Shown in pieces: positions 46,063 to 56,400 of a stretch of DNA of 64,000 bases. Source of the DNA: Corallincola platygyrae (GTDB lineage Bacteria; Pseudomonadota; Gammaproteobacteria; Enterobacterales; Neiellaceae); the NCBI RefSeq assembly GCF_039544265.1, contig NZ_BAABLI010000015.1:242540-306539 (forward strand), read 5' to 3'. A program made the position numbers and the translations under genes. The notes under the pieces are model-generated. The model saw only the letters and a program-made list of their open reading frames with translations. It made no database searches and had not been told where the DNA came from. Within the stretch, counting starts at the first letter, position 1. Each line of letters opens with the position of its first letter.

Positions 46063-46719
46063 TTAAATTTTTCGACGGCTGCCAAATAGTCCTACCAGTC
46101 CGAGACCCAGCAGGGCAATTGGTAAAGGCTCTGGCACAGATACAAAGTTCATTGTAAATGCTAAGTCGCGATTCCATGCTGTCCAGCTATCTTGCGTCAA
46201 ACGATCAAAATCGCTGCCGTTATTCATAAACACAAAGCTACCTTCGGTATACGTCTTACCATCTACATTTCCGAAGTACGCGGTACTCTGAACGCCGTCA
46301 AAAAGGTTAGAAGCTGAGAAAAAGGCAACGTACTCTCCAGCGTCAAGTGACAGCACACCAGTATCAATTGTGAACTGCTCGAAACCACCCAAACCTTGAT
46401 TGTCTGTGGTTGTATAAGGGCTGGACATGAACAGGGCATCACCTGTAGCTTTCACTCCATCCCAAGCGTAAACGTACGCTTCAAAGTCAACGTAGCCTGG
46501 GTCGACTTTGTCACCAACAAAAAACGTAAAGTCTGTTAGACCTGCTGTTTGGCCTAAAGTGAAAGTCTGGCCATATGTGGCGGTGTTAGATTCGCCAAAT
46601 GAACCGACACGGTAGCTTCCATTCCACGTCTCAGTTGTATCGATAACAAGAGCAGATGCCGCTGAGGTAGCGGTAAGTGCGACTAAGCCGAACAAGCCGC
46701 TGATAAGGGACAACTTCAT
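46063..46719 (-). CDS. PEP-CTERM sorting-domain protein
   Basis: A 218-aa secreted protein: signal peptide (about 1-22), a beta-rich middle with a choice-of-anchor-like fold, and a C-terminal PEP-CTERM tail: VPEP, a hydrophobic segment (LPIALLGLGLVGLFG) and basic SRRK. Such tails are recognised by an exosortase (EpsH-type) for exopolysaccharide-linked anchoring; no exosortase gene is in the window. It is single and well separated from its neighbours. Confidence 0.88.
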   Translation of the reverse strand: MKLSLISGLFGLVALTATSAASALVIDTTETWNGSYRVGSFGESNTATYGQTFTLGQTAGLTDFTFFVGDKVDPGYVDFEAYVYAWDGVKATGDALFMSSPYTTTDNQGLGGFEQFTIDTGVLSLDAGEYVAFFSASNLFDGVQSTAYFGNVDGKTYTEGSFVFMNNGSDFDRLTQDSWTAWNRDLAFTMNFVSVPEPLPIALLGLGLVGLFGSRRKI

Positions 46720-46879
46720 GTATATACTCCTACGTATTCCGTATACGCAACTACAAAATTAGAAAACTATAAATAACTGTTAAAAATTAGGCAAAAGTTG
46801 TGCCTATATTATTTTTTCCTTAAAAAACAGCTGGTTGCTGTTTTTTATATCACTAATAGAAATATAGGTGTAAATTTTA

Positions 46880-47425
46880 ATGACATTGGATAATAAAGAG
46901 CCAGCTTCTATAGCGACGCTGGCAGGCGGCTGCTTCTGGTGCTTGGAAGCCGTATTCAGTGAATTGAAAGGTGTGCAGCAAGTGACTTCAGGTTATTCCG
47001 GCGGGCATGTGGAACATCCCAGCTACAAAGCAGTTTGCACGGGTGACACTGGCCACGCGGAAGTTGTTCAGATTTTTTTTGATCCGCAAGTGATAAGTTA
47101 TGAGACCTTGCTGGATATCTTTTTCACCATTCACGATCCCACCACATTAAATAGGCAGGGTGAAGATATCGGCACCCAATATCGTTCGGGCATCTTCTAT
47201 CACGACAGCGTACAGAAAGCCGAAGCGGAGCAAGCGGTGGCGGCTCAGGCTAATGAGTGGGCAGAGCCGGTCGTTACAGAAATCGTGCCTCTGGAAGTGT
47301 TTTATCCAGCAGAAGACTACCATCAGCAGTACTTCTCTATGCATGGACATGAGCCCTATTGCTCGCTGGTGGTTGCGCCCAAAGTGGCCAAGTTCAAGCA
47401 GAAATTTGCAGCTTTATTGAAATAG
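46880..47425 (+). CDS. msrA: peptide methionine sulfoxide reductase MsrA
   Basis: A 181-aa enzyme with the catalytic GGCFWCLEAVF motif near residue 20 and the family blocks VTSGYSGG and TGHAEVVQI. It reduces methionine-S-sulfoxide in oxidised proteins. A second Cys lies near GHEPYCSL. It is a stand-alone gene with a terminator shared with the DUF2780 gene. Confidence 0.97.
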   Translation: MTLDNKEPASIATLAGGCFWCLEAVFSELKGVQQVTSGYSGGHVEHPSYKAVCTGDTGHAEVVQIFFDPQVISYETLLDIFFTIHDPTTLNRQGEDIGTQYRSGIFYHDSVQKAEAEQAVAAQANEWAEPVVTEIVPLEVFYPAEDYHQQYFSMHGHEPYCSLVVAPKVAKFKQKFAALLK

Positions 47426-47451
47426 ATTGCAGAGTTATGCGGATTGGTATT

Positions 47452-47488
47452 AAAAAAGCCCCATAGCTATCAAGCTACGGGGCTTTTT
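47452..47488. terminator. bidirectional terminator between msrA and the DUF2780 gene
   Basis: AAAAAAGCCCC and GGGGCTTTTT face each other over a short loop, between convergent genes. Confidence 0.88.
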
Positions 47489-47510
47489 GTTTAAGCAGAA
47501 AACGCCATTA

Positions 47511-47975
47511 TCAGATAAGCGCAGATTTTAGCGATTCCATTAGCGCCTGGCCGCCTTCCGACTCGACAAAATCCAGTAGGATCTTGGAGTATTGTCCCAC
47601 CATACCAGAGTCTAATCCCAAGCTGGAAAACGCCTGATTCAGTGCCACTGCGTTACTGGCAGCCTCTGAATCCCCCAGTAACCCGGAGGCCATAGACCCC
47701 AGGGTGTCTGCATCGCCACTCACCTGCGTAGGCGCTGCAGCCAACAAACTACTCATATCAGGTACCACGTCACCTAAGGCTGCAAAGTCTCCGCCGCTCA
47801 TACCTTTTTGCGCTGTTGAAAGCAAAGCGCCTAATCCACCGCTGGCTTGGGTCGGAGAAACGCCAAGCTGCTGCGTCACCATATCAATTAACGGGTTTGC
47901 CGCCGCCTGAAGAGGCGTAAATACGAATAGCAGCGCTGTACATAACAGTGCACGGTTGAACATTTGCTTGAGCAT
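47511..47975 (-). CDS. DUF2780 family secreted protein
   Basis: A 154-aa protein with a signal peptide (cleavage near QAAA, residue 26), then an alanine, glycine and leucine-rich helical part. The PLIDMVTQQLGVSPTQASGG start and the C-terminal helices match DUF2780. Function is unknown. Confidence 0.85.
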   Translation of the reverse strand: MLKQMFNRALLCTALLFVFTPLQAAANPLIDMVTQQLGVSPTQASGGLGALLSTAQKGMSGGDFAALGDVVPDMSSLLAAAPTQVSGDADTLGSMASGLLGDSEAASNAVALNQAFSSLGLDSGMVGQYSKILLDFVESEGGQALMESLKSALI

Positions 47976-48117
47976 AATAGCCCTCCATGGAAAGGTCAGA
48001 TTAAGCCTAGTACAACCTGTGTTAAGCAGCGAACGTGAGCTAGTTATAAGACTTTTTATCCGTTTTTCGTTATAAACGTCGGTTCTAAAATTTTTCGTTA
48101 GCTAATGGAAGTTGCTT

Positions 48118-50247
48118 ATGTTCGCCCCCAAAAAACTGGCGCTCGCAGCGCTGGTGTCGTCTTTGCTCGTGCCTAGCGCACAAGCCATTATCAAAACCCC
48201 AATCTATTTGCGTGTTGCCGAACAGGATTATGCTGCTGAGCATCGAGCCAAGTACAAAGGCAAAGGCCAGTACAAAGTGGCTGTAGAGCTGGAAAAGGGG
48301 ACCTACCATTTCCGCCTGGCTGACAAAGATTTCAGTTGTGGCACCTCATTTGGTCCTGAAGATCCAGCCAAGATTAAGTTTAAGACACCGGTACCCGTGT
48401 CTGACTGTGCTACCGACAATGATTTTTCTATCCGCATTCTGTTCCCGGGTGAATACGAGTTTACTCTCGACACCAAAGCTGAGGGTGGAAACGCCATCAG
48501 TGTGATGCGCAAGCCGAAGAAAGTGGCTGTTGTACGCAAGCCGCCTGCGGTCGATTGTGGTATCTGGGATGGCAACGTAGTCGAAGTTGATGTCAGCAGC
48601 GTGTTCAAAGATGGTGAGCTGGTAAAAGACTTCTACTCGGGCCAAACCGCCAAAGTATCTGGCGGCAAAGTATCGATGCAGCCTTCCAAAGAAAGCGGAG
48701 GTTTGTTGTTGCTTGAACCTGCCGAAGCCAAGCCAACAGATTTCTCGTGGGATAACGCATCGGTTTATTTCATCATGACCGACCGTTTTAACAACGGTGA
48801 TACCAGCAACGACTTCCCTTTTAATCGTAAGAAAGATGGCAAGCAGGAAGTCGGCACTTTCCAAGGTGGTGACATCAAAGGCATCATCGAAAAATTGGAT
48901 TACATCCAAGAGCTGGGGATGAATGCGATCTGGCTGACGCCGATCGTTGAGCAGATTCACGGCTTTATCGGCGGTGGTGAGAAGGGCAGCTTCCCATTCT
49001 ACGGCTACCACGGTTACTGGGCGCTGGACTTTACCCGCCTGGATCCAAACTTTGGTACTGATGAAGATCTGGAACGACTGGTCGCAGAGGCTCACAAGCG
49101 TGGCATCCGCGTGGTTATCGATGTGGTTATGAACCACGCAGGTTACCCAACACTGGACGATATGCAGACCTATGGCATTAACGCGCTGGCGCCAAATGCT
49201 CCGGTACCAGATCAGTGGACTGATTGGGTGCCTGACGAGAAAAAAGGTCAAAACTGGCATCGCTATAACAACTATATTCGTTGGGGTTCCAACGAGTGGG
49301 CTGAAAAGTGGTGGGGCCCTGATTGGGTTCGCAGCGGTATGGCGGGTTACACCGCTCCGGGTGGTGATGATATCACCATGAATCTGGCCGGCTTGCCTGA
49401 TTTCCTGACCGAGAGCGAAAAACATGTGGGTCTGCCGCCAATCCTCAAGAATAAGCCGGATACCCGAGCCGTTGAACGCGAAGGCTATACCGTGGTGGAT
49501 TACCTGGTTGAATGGCACACCACTTGGGTGCGCAAGTACGGTATCGATGGTTTCCGAGCCGATACGGTGAAACACGTTGAACCACAGGTGTGGAGCAAGC
49601 TGAAAGATTCAGCCACCAAAGCACTGGCAGAGTGGAAAGCAGAAAACCCGGATAAAGCGATTGATGACAAGCCATTCTGGATGGTAGGTGAAGTATGGCA
49701 CCACGGTGCTTACAAGGACTTCTACTTTGACCATGGTATGGATAGCCTGATCAACTTTGACTATGCCGGTGAGATGCAGGCGGTAAAAGGTGCGCAATGT
49801 ATCAACCAAAACGAAGAGTTGTACGCGAGCTATGCCAAAGACATCAATACCGACCCTGATTTCAACCTGTTGACCTACATTTCCAGCCATGACACCAAAC
49901 TGTTCTTCCAGCGTTATGAGAACCTGGAGCTTCAGAAAGGTGCAGCTAACGGCCTGTTGTTGATGCCGGGTGGTGTGCAGGTTTATTACGGCGATGAAAG
50001 TGGCCGTCCTGCAGGTCCTATGACCGACGCGTTTGATTCACCGACTCGTTCATTTATGAACTGGGATCAGCTCAAGGGTGATCGTGCAGGCTTGGTTGAA
50101 CACTGGCAGAAAGTGGGTCAGTTCCGTAACAACCACGTGGCTGTGGGCGCGGGTGAGCACAAGATGATCAGTCAGCAGCCTTATGCATTCAGCCGAGTGA
50201 AAGGCGATGACCGAGTTGTTATCGTTTATGCGGGTGAAAAGAAGTAG
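48118..50247 (+). CDS. secreted GH13 alpha-amylase
   Basis: About 709 aa: signal peptide (cut near AQA), an N-terminal beta-sandwich domain (about 30-215) and a GH13 barrel with all four regions: DVVMNH, GFRADTVKHV (nucleophile D482), VGEVW (acid/base E525) and SSHD (D592). It hydrolyses alpha-1,4 glucan outside the inner membrane. The ATG at 48118 is chosen over a TTG at 48112 for a normal signal peptide. The C-terminal barrel tail is short (GDDRVVIVYAGEKK). It lies next to a CRP-controlled porin and a second amylase, so it belongs to a starch-use locus. Confidence 0.93.
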   Translation: MFAPKKLALAALVSSLLVPSAQAIIKTPIYLRVAEQDYAAEHRAKYKGKGQYKVAVELEKGTYHFRLADKDFSCGTSFGPEDPAKIKFKTPVPVSDCATDNDFSIRILFPGEYEFTLDTKAEGGNAISVMRKPKKVAVVRKPPAVDCGIWDGNVVEVDVSSVFKDGELVKDFYSGQTAKVSGGKVSMQPSKESGGLLLLEPAEAKPTDFSWDNASVYFIMTDRFNNGDTSNDFPFNRKKDGKQEVGTFQGGDIKGIIEKLDYIQELGMNAIWLTPIVEQIHGFIGGGEKGSFPFYGYHGYWALDFTRLDPNFGTDEDLERLVAEAHKRGIRVVIDVVMNHAGYPTLDDMQTYGINALAPNAPVPDQWTDWVPDEKKGQNWHRYNNYIRWGSNEWAEKWWGPDWVRSGMAGYTAPGGDDITMNLAGLPDFLTESEKHVGLPPILKNKPDTRAVEREGYTVVDYLVEWHTTWVRKYGIDGFRADTVKHVEPQVWSKLKDSATKALAEWKAENPDKAIDDKPFWMVGEVWHHGAYKDFYFDHGMDSLINFDYAGEMQAVKGAQCINQNEELYASYAKDINTDPDFNLLTYISSHDTKLFFQRYENLELQKGAANGLLLMPGGVQVYYGDESGRPAGPMTDAFDSPTRSFMNWDQLKGDRAGLVEHWQKVGQFRNNHVAVGAGEHKMISQQPYAFSRVKGDDRVVIVYAGEKK

Positions 50248-50270
50248 CCAGCTTGATTAGCGTCACCATT

Positions 50271-50298
50271 AAAAAAGGCCGTATTAGCGGCCTTTTTT
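50271..50298. terminator. terminator after the GH13 amylase
   Basis: AAAAAAGGCCG and CGGCCTTTTTT with a 6-base loop, 23 bases after the amylase stop. Confidence 0.88.
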
Positions 50299-50444
50299 AT
50301 GCGCATAAGTTAGGTTATTGATACACGGAAGAGGTGAACAAAAATCACCCTGAAAATAGCAATATTGGTTAAATAGTTCTCGCCTTTGTAAAAGGGTTTT
50401 AGCAGGTTTGAGCGAGCCAATGCATTTATTGATCTCGCAACAAG

Positions 50445-50460
50445 TGTGAGCTGCGTCACG
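50445..50460 (+). promoter_or_regulatory. CRP-cAMP binding site upstream of the porin
   Basis: TGTGA-GCTGCG-TCACG matches the TGTGA-N6-TCACA consensus with one change. It lies about 72 bases before the porin ATG, a usual spot for CRP activation. Confidence 0.78.
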
Positions 50461-50531
50461 TGAATTAGATTCCTCCCCTCGTTATGCACTATCCCCAACA
50501 GATGGTGCTAAATCTATCGATTGGAGCCCTA

Positions 50532-51701
50532 ATGCGCAAAGTTTCACTGGCCACTGCCACTTCATTTTTACTGCTTCCTTTATCTACCTCAGCAATCGAA
50601 ATCTATACAGACAACCAAGCCAGCGTTGGTCTAGGTGGTTATCTGCAGGCGGACTTTCGTCAAAGCGGTGGCGACAACGAGATGACCGATCAAGCATCTC
50701 GCATCAATTTTGATTTCGCTTTTGATGCAGGCGAGGGGTGGCAGGCGCTCGCCAAAATTGAGTGGGGTCTGAACCTAGTCGATAGCACCAGTGAAATGCA
50801 ATTCGGACAAGGTGGCGACACGCTGACCAGCGAGCCAAAAGACCAGAATGATACAGTCAACTTGCGTTTGGGCTATATCGGATTAAGCCATGACAGCTAT
50901 GGCACTATCACCTTCGGTAAACAGTGGTCAGTTTACTATGACGTGACAGAGCGAACGGACCAAATGATGGTGTGGGGAGGAGAAGCGTCAGGCACCTTCA
51001 ATTACGGCTCTGATGGCGGGATCTCAGGTACAGGGCGTGCAGAACAAGCCATTGTCTACCGTAACAGCATTGGCAACTTGGATTACGCATTTCAGTATCA
51101 AGCGAAAAATAGTGAAGAGACCAATATCTACGAATGTCAGGTAAACCCAGATATGGATTGTGGCGATGATGATGTTGGCGACCCTATCTCAAGTTTCACA
51201 TACGACAAGGGATATGGCGCTGCACTAACGTATCACTTGCCTTGGAACATCGATGTTGGTGTTGGCTATAACCGCTCTGAACTTGATACGACGGAGGGGG
51301 TCAATGTGGCAGGGTTTGATGGCGACTACGCTGATGCGCTTGCCCTTGGTATCAACTATGGTCAATTGTCCGATCAACTCTATCTCGCTGCCGTCTACTA
51401 CGAGGGTACCAATCATGAGTTTGATGACCGTGGAGAGATCTTTGATAGCCAAGGTGTCGAGTTATATGGTCACTATCGTCTAAACCGGGCGTGGCGAATC
51501 TACGTAGGTTATAACCAGCTAAAAGACAATGACAATAATTATGAAGGAAGCTACGAGCTGAAATATTACGCTGTAGGTGCCAGTTACCAAATGAGTGAGC
51601 GTGTTGAGCTGTTCAGTGAATCGCGTATTGATGACTCAACTATGGCGGACGGCAGTGATGCTGATAACATTCATAGCGTCGGCATAAGAGTCATGCTCTA
51701 G
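50532..51701 (+). CDS. outer-membrane porin
   Basis: About 389 aa: signal peptide (cleavage near STSA) and a general-porin beta-barrel (EIYTDNQASVGLGGYLQADFR start, SYGTITFGKQWSVYYDVTE loop L3-like segment, many alternating strands). The ATG at 50532 follows GGAG 6 bases upstream, so an in-frame start at 50484 is unlikely. It is likely activated by CRP-cAMP. The place between two amylases suggests uptake of maltodextrins, but the protein is not a LamB-type maltoporin by sequence. It ends in a strand, RVML, without the usual final Phe. Confidence 0.9.
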   Translation: MRKVSLATATSFLLLPLSTSAIEIYTDNQASVGLGGYLQADFRQSGGDNEMTDQASRINFDFAFDAGEGWQALAKIEWGLNLVDSTSEMQFGQGGDTLTSEPKDQNDTVNLRLGYIGLSHDSYGTITFGKQWSVYYDVTERTDQMMVWGGEASGTFNYGSDGGISGTGRAEQAIVYRNSIGNLDYAFQYQAKNSEETNIYECQVNPDMDCGDDDVGDPISSFTYDKGYGAALTYHLPWNIDVGVGYNRSELDTTEGVNVAGFDGDYADALALGINYGQLSDQLYLAAVYYEGTNHEFDDRGEIFDSQGVELYGHYRLNRAWRIYVGYNQLKDNDNNYEGSYELKYYAVGASYQMSERVELFSESRIDDSTMADGSDADNIHSVGIRVML

Positions 51702-51746
51702 TTGTTTGAACTAGGTGGGTAGCAGGGACGCTACCCATTAACTAAT

Positions 51747-52403
51747 TCAAAGCACCCCATCATTTGGCAGGACATGACACCAGATTGAGAAAAAGTGGCA
51801 GATGCTGCCGGCTAAAACAAACAAGTGCCAGATACTGTGGCTGAACTTCATTTTCTTATTCAGATAAAAGAAAACGCCAAAACTGTAGCTGAGGCCTCCC
51901 GCAACCAGCCAGCTCATGCCACCCCAGCCAATGGCTTCTGCCAACGGCACGCAGGCAAACAGCACCAACCAACCCATTAAGATATAGCTGCCAACGCGTA
52001 CCGCCTTGAATCGATTTCCATAGCCCAGCTTAAGTGCTAGACCAATCAGCGCTAGGCCCCAAACCAAACCAAACAAAGTCCAACCTAACCAACCCCTCAG
52101 GCTGATCAAAAGAAACGGCGTATAGCTACCCGCGATAAGCAGGTAAATAGCGCAATGATCCAATAACTTGAATTTTTGTTTTATGCCTGGCCAGGGGAAA
52201 GCGTGATAAAGCGTGGATGAGAGAAACAGTACGATCAGACTAATGCCGTAGACCAGACTAGAAGCTAGGCGCCAGGGGTCGGATTGTTCGACAGAGGTCA
52301 GAATCATTAGTACCAAGGCGGTAACTGCCAGGCCAGCACCGACAAGATGCGTCAGGCTATTTGCGAGTTCTTCGCTGGGAGAGTAGGCAGAATGCGTCGA
52401 CAT
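51747..52403 (-). CDS. hemolysin III / PAQR family membrane protein
   Basis: About 218 aa with seven hydrophobic segments and the family marks: EELANSLTHLVGAG, STLYHAFPW and HSIWHLFVLAGSICHFFS, with the metal-binding histidines of PAQR proteins. A role in membrane homeostasis is suspected for bacterial members. The ATG at 52403 is preferred over an in-frame TTG at 52418. Confidence 0.93.
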   Translation of the reverse strand: MSTHSAYSPSEELANSLTHLVGAGLAVTALVLMILTSVEQSDPWRLASSLVYGISLIVLFLSSTLYHAFPWPGIKQKFKLLDHCAIYLLIAGSYTPFLLISLRGWLGWTLFGLVWGLALIGLALKLGYGNRFKAVRVGSYILMGWLVLFACVPLAEAIGWGGMSWLVAGGLSYSFGVFFYLNKKMKFSHSIWHLFVLAGSICHFFSIWCHVLPNDGVL

Positions 52404-52607
52404 AGGAAAAATACTCAAACAGTTTGGGCGTACAAGTGTACGCTGAAATCACCATGGCTGCACAGTTTTTCTACACTACACGCGGCCTGTATGGCTGTAT
52501 TATGGTGCTGAGCCGACATAATATTCTGATTTACCTATGAGTTTTAACTGAATTTTTTTAGGTTCAGAGAGCGCCTTTGTCGTGTTCAGGGACTGAGTGT
52601 GTTCTAT

Positions 52608-53272
52608 CTAGGGCAGATTCAATGCAAACCCTTCAAAGTTCCATTGCAATACTTCGCTAAAACGCGGCGGCTCGGGGTAAGGATAAGTCTCGGTATTGGT
52701 TAAGCTTTCTACAACGGCCTCAACCAGCTTTTCAGAGTTCTTTGCTTTTTTTCTCGCTTATAGCTGGCTAACCTTTCATCCGATGTTTCTATCATGCCGC
52801 TCCACACTTCGGCATCGCCATTGGCGCTATCAGTAATGACATAGCTGACTTTGACCGTCCGCGTTGTGTACTTATAGATATCTGGGTCTAGGTCATCTGT
52901 TCGCTTAGAAACGTTGTTTTCTAATAGTTTTGCATGGACACGATAGCGACTGCCTACAGCGACTTTAAACTCTTTTCTTTTTTCTCTTATTGCCGTGATG
53001 AGCTGCACTGCAAGCGCATCCTCACTGACTTTTGTGTTTGTTGTGGGATTTTTGAAGGTTGCTGAATCGATACCATCAACGACTAATCTGTCTGGTGTAA
53101 AGCCTGGATCGACGACTAAGCGTTGAACGTTTGGTTTGGTCCACTCATCAAGTTGTGCGCAACCTGAGAGCGCGATGAAAAAGAACCCTACTAATTCCGG
53201 CAAAGAAGGATTTTGGCGATGCGCTGGGTAAGTGCATGGGAAGCTGACCAACTGAAAATGAGATACCAGCAA
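52608..53272 (-). CDS. lipoprotein gene interrupted by a -1 shift at an A7 slippery run
   Basis: The main frame (53272 down to 52709) gives 187 residues with a hydrophobic segment and lipobox LSGC (Cys38), then a soluble domain with a DUF-like look (unrecognised family). At 52746-52752 lies a run of seven A on the coding strand, placed as A AAA AAG in frame, the classic bacterial -1 slippery heptamer. In the -1 frame translation goes on for about 45 more residues (AKNSEKLVEAVVE...ALNLP) to a stop at 52608, which looks like a natural C-terminus. The zero-frame tail (QRTLKSWLRPL) does not. The start is uncertain because no basic residues sit near the signal core. Programmed shift, mutation or sequencing error remain open. 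Confidence 0.6.
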
Positions 53273-53292
53273 ATGTAAAAAAAATGTGAAGT

Positions 53293-53318
53293 TTGAATGT
53301 CAAATTATTGACATTCAA
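53293..53318. repeat. perfect 26-bp inverted repeat, candidate operator
   Basis: TTGAATGTCAA and TTGACATTCAA with a 4-base spacer (ATTA). The right arm contains TTGACA, a -35 element for the downstream amylase gene. It lies between divergent genes. The regulator is unknown. Confidence 0.7.
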
Positions 53319-53454
53319 TGTTAACCTAATGTTTATTAGTGAAAAAGGCTCAGTTGATTTACGTCGCTGGCCGGATACTTGTTTATTTGCGTAGTTGGCA
53401 CTCTAAACGAGAGTGGTACCGGATTTCTTAGTAGTAAAAGGAGTTAGCAAGGCG

Positions 53455-56400
53455 ATGTTTCTCAAGAAGAGCATTACAGCTTTATGTATGGCTGGTGCAG
53501 TCTTGTCTATGGCAGGCTGTAAGCAGGATAGGCAGATCGAAGACGAAGTGTTCTACTTCGTTTTACCTGACCGCTTCCAGAACGCTGATACCAGTAACGA
53601 CCTCGGTGGATTGAGTGGTGACCGCTCACAGACCGGTTTTGATCCTTCAGATATTCGCTATTACCACGGTGGTGATATTGCTGGGTTGATGGAAAAACTG
53701 CCGTATCTGGACAACATGGGGATCACCGCGCTGTGGTTGACCCCGGTATTTAAAAACCAAGCAGTACAAGGTGAGTCTGCCGGTTATCACGGCTACTGGA
53801 CCACTGACTACACTCAAATTGACCCGCACTGGGGCAGTAATGACGAGTTAAAGCAGCTGATTGCATTGGCGAAGAAACGTGACATGAAGGTCTTCTTCGA
53901 CATCGTTATTAACCATACTGCGGATGTCATTAAGTACGAAGAATGTCATGACGCTGACGGCTATCTACTGGAAGGTCTGGATACCTGTCCTTATAAAAAC
54001 CGCGAAGATGGCCAGTACACCACCTTCATTCCTGCAGGTCAGGAAGATGTGAAAGTACCGGCGTGGCTTAACAATGTTGAGCTTTACAACAACCAAGGTG
54101 ATAGCACTTGGGCGGGTGAATCAGCTATCTATGGAGACTTCCTTGGTCTTGATGACCTAAACACGCAGCATCCGGATGTGCTGGCGGGTATGAAGGACAT
54201 CTTCAAAGGCTGGATCAGCGAATTCAAGATCGACGGTTTCCGTGTGGATACAGTGAAACACGTAGATATGCCGTTTTGGGCAGAGTGGACGCCCGAAATT
54301 ATGGCTCACGCCGATGCTGAAGGTATCGAAGATTTCTTCATCTTTGGTGAAGTATTTGAAGGTCACCCTAAGGTGCTGAGTACTTTCACCACTGAAGGTG
54401 CTCTGCCATCCGTGTTGGACTTTGGCCTTTACTTCCAAATCAAAGACACGGTTGCATCAAACAAGGCAACTGACGGCCTCGCTTGGCTATTCAGCCAAGA
54501 TGACTATTACACGGATGCTGACAGCCACGCAGGTTTGCTGATGAACTTTGCTGGTAACCACGATGTGGGACGCATCGGTTTTCATATTGATCAGGAAAAC
54601 CCAACTGCGACAGAAGAAGAACGTTTGGCACGCGCCAAGTTAGCCAACGAAATCTTGTTCTTTAGCCGTGGTATCCCGGTTATCTATTATGGTGACGAGC
54701 AAGGCTTCACAGGTTTGGGCGGTGATACTGGTGCTCGAGAGGACATGATGCCTTCTCAGACTCCGGACTATCAGGACTTGCCACTTATCGGTACTGATGC
54801 GACGCCTGCTGACGACAACTTCGATCGTCGTCACCCGCTTTACCGTCAGATCAAAAAACTGAGCAAGCTATCTAAAAAACACTCGGCGCTACGTCGTGGT
54901 AAACAGTTCGTTCGATACAGCGAAGGTGAAGCAGGTATTTTTGCTTTCTCTCGTGTAGAAACAGAGAAACCTCGAGAGTACCTGGTTGTGCTTAACACTG
55001 CCGCAGAAGCCAAATCTGTCAGTCTGGTCGCAACGAGTGCTACCTACCGTCAGGTTTGGCCACAAAAAGGTGCTGAGCTGGCGGCCGATGGTGAAAACCT
55101 CGTCGACGTAACTGTTGAGCCATTCAGTGCTGTGGTTTATCGCGCAGATGACTTGATTAAGTATGCGGCTGAAGTGCCAGTGTTGAGCATCTCCGCGCCG
55201 GTTGATGGCAGCAAGGTATCGCATCGAGTCAATGTCAGCGCAATGCTTGAAGGGATCGAAGCGGAAGCTTTACCTCTTTACAACGTGACCTTTGAAGTCA
55301 GCGTGAATGACGGTGGATTTGAGTCACTGGGCATTGATTACACGCCGGACTACCAAGTCTACTACGATGTTGCTGGCTACGAAGATGGTACCCAGTTCAC
55401 TTTCCGTGCCACTGTCGATAACTTCAATGGCAGCCAGGCGAGTGCCGAAGTGACCGTTGAAAAGGGTATCCAGGAAGGTATGACCCTTTGGTTCAAGAAG
55501 CCTGCTGATTGGGCTGGCGCTAACCTGTACTGGTGGTCTGCCGATCCGCAACCAGCAGTTGATTGGCCAGGTGCGGTGATGGAAGAGATGGGTGATGACT
55601 GGTACAAGTTCCAGTTTGAAAACGGCGTGACTGCAGCCAATGTGATTTTCAATGATGGACAGGGTCTGCAAACGGATAACCTGACCGCAGATGGCGATGC
55701 CTGTTATGAAAATGGCGGTTGGAGTAATACCTGTGCTTTGCCAGTTCCAGGAATGACGGTTCACTTTAAAAAGCCAGATGGGTGGGGTGATGACATTCAC
55801 GTTCACTATTGGAACGCCGCGCCTGCAGACAATAGCGCTTGGCCAGGTGTTCAGGCTGAGCTAATTGGCGAAGGCTGGTACAAGTTCCAGTTCCCAGTCA
55901 ATGTGACTGCTGCTGATCTGATCTTTAACGACAACAACGGTAATCAAACGGCCAATCTGTACCATGATACGGATGCCTGTTACGTCGCAGATGTATGGGA
56001 TGATAACTGTGTCGCACCCGTTAAGGGATTGGAGTTAGGCTTTGTTGCGCCAGATGGCTGGGGCAGCGAGGTTAACATCTACTACTGGGATGCTGCGAAT
56101 GCGCCTACCGTTGATTGGCCTGGTGTGCCTATGACTGTGGAGGCTGATGGCTCTTACAGCTTTAGTTTCCCTCTGAATACGACGTCAGCTAATGTGATTT
56201 TCAACGATGGCGCGTCTCAAACAGAAAATCTGTTCGCAGATAGAGATGGCTGTTACGTTGTAAACGAGTGGAAGGATGTTTGTGGTGAGCCTGCACTGGA
56301 ACCGGGGATCACGGTTTATTACAAGGCACCAGAAACGTGGACTGAAGCCTATATCCACTACTGGGCATCAGAAGGTGTTTCTTCGTCTACTGATTGGCCA

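Noticed and set aside
48346..49575. A 409-codon minus-strand frame inside the amylase gene
   Set aside because: It is an antisense shadow of the GH13 coding region with no recognisable domain.
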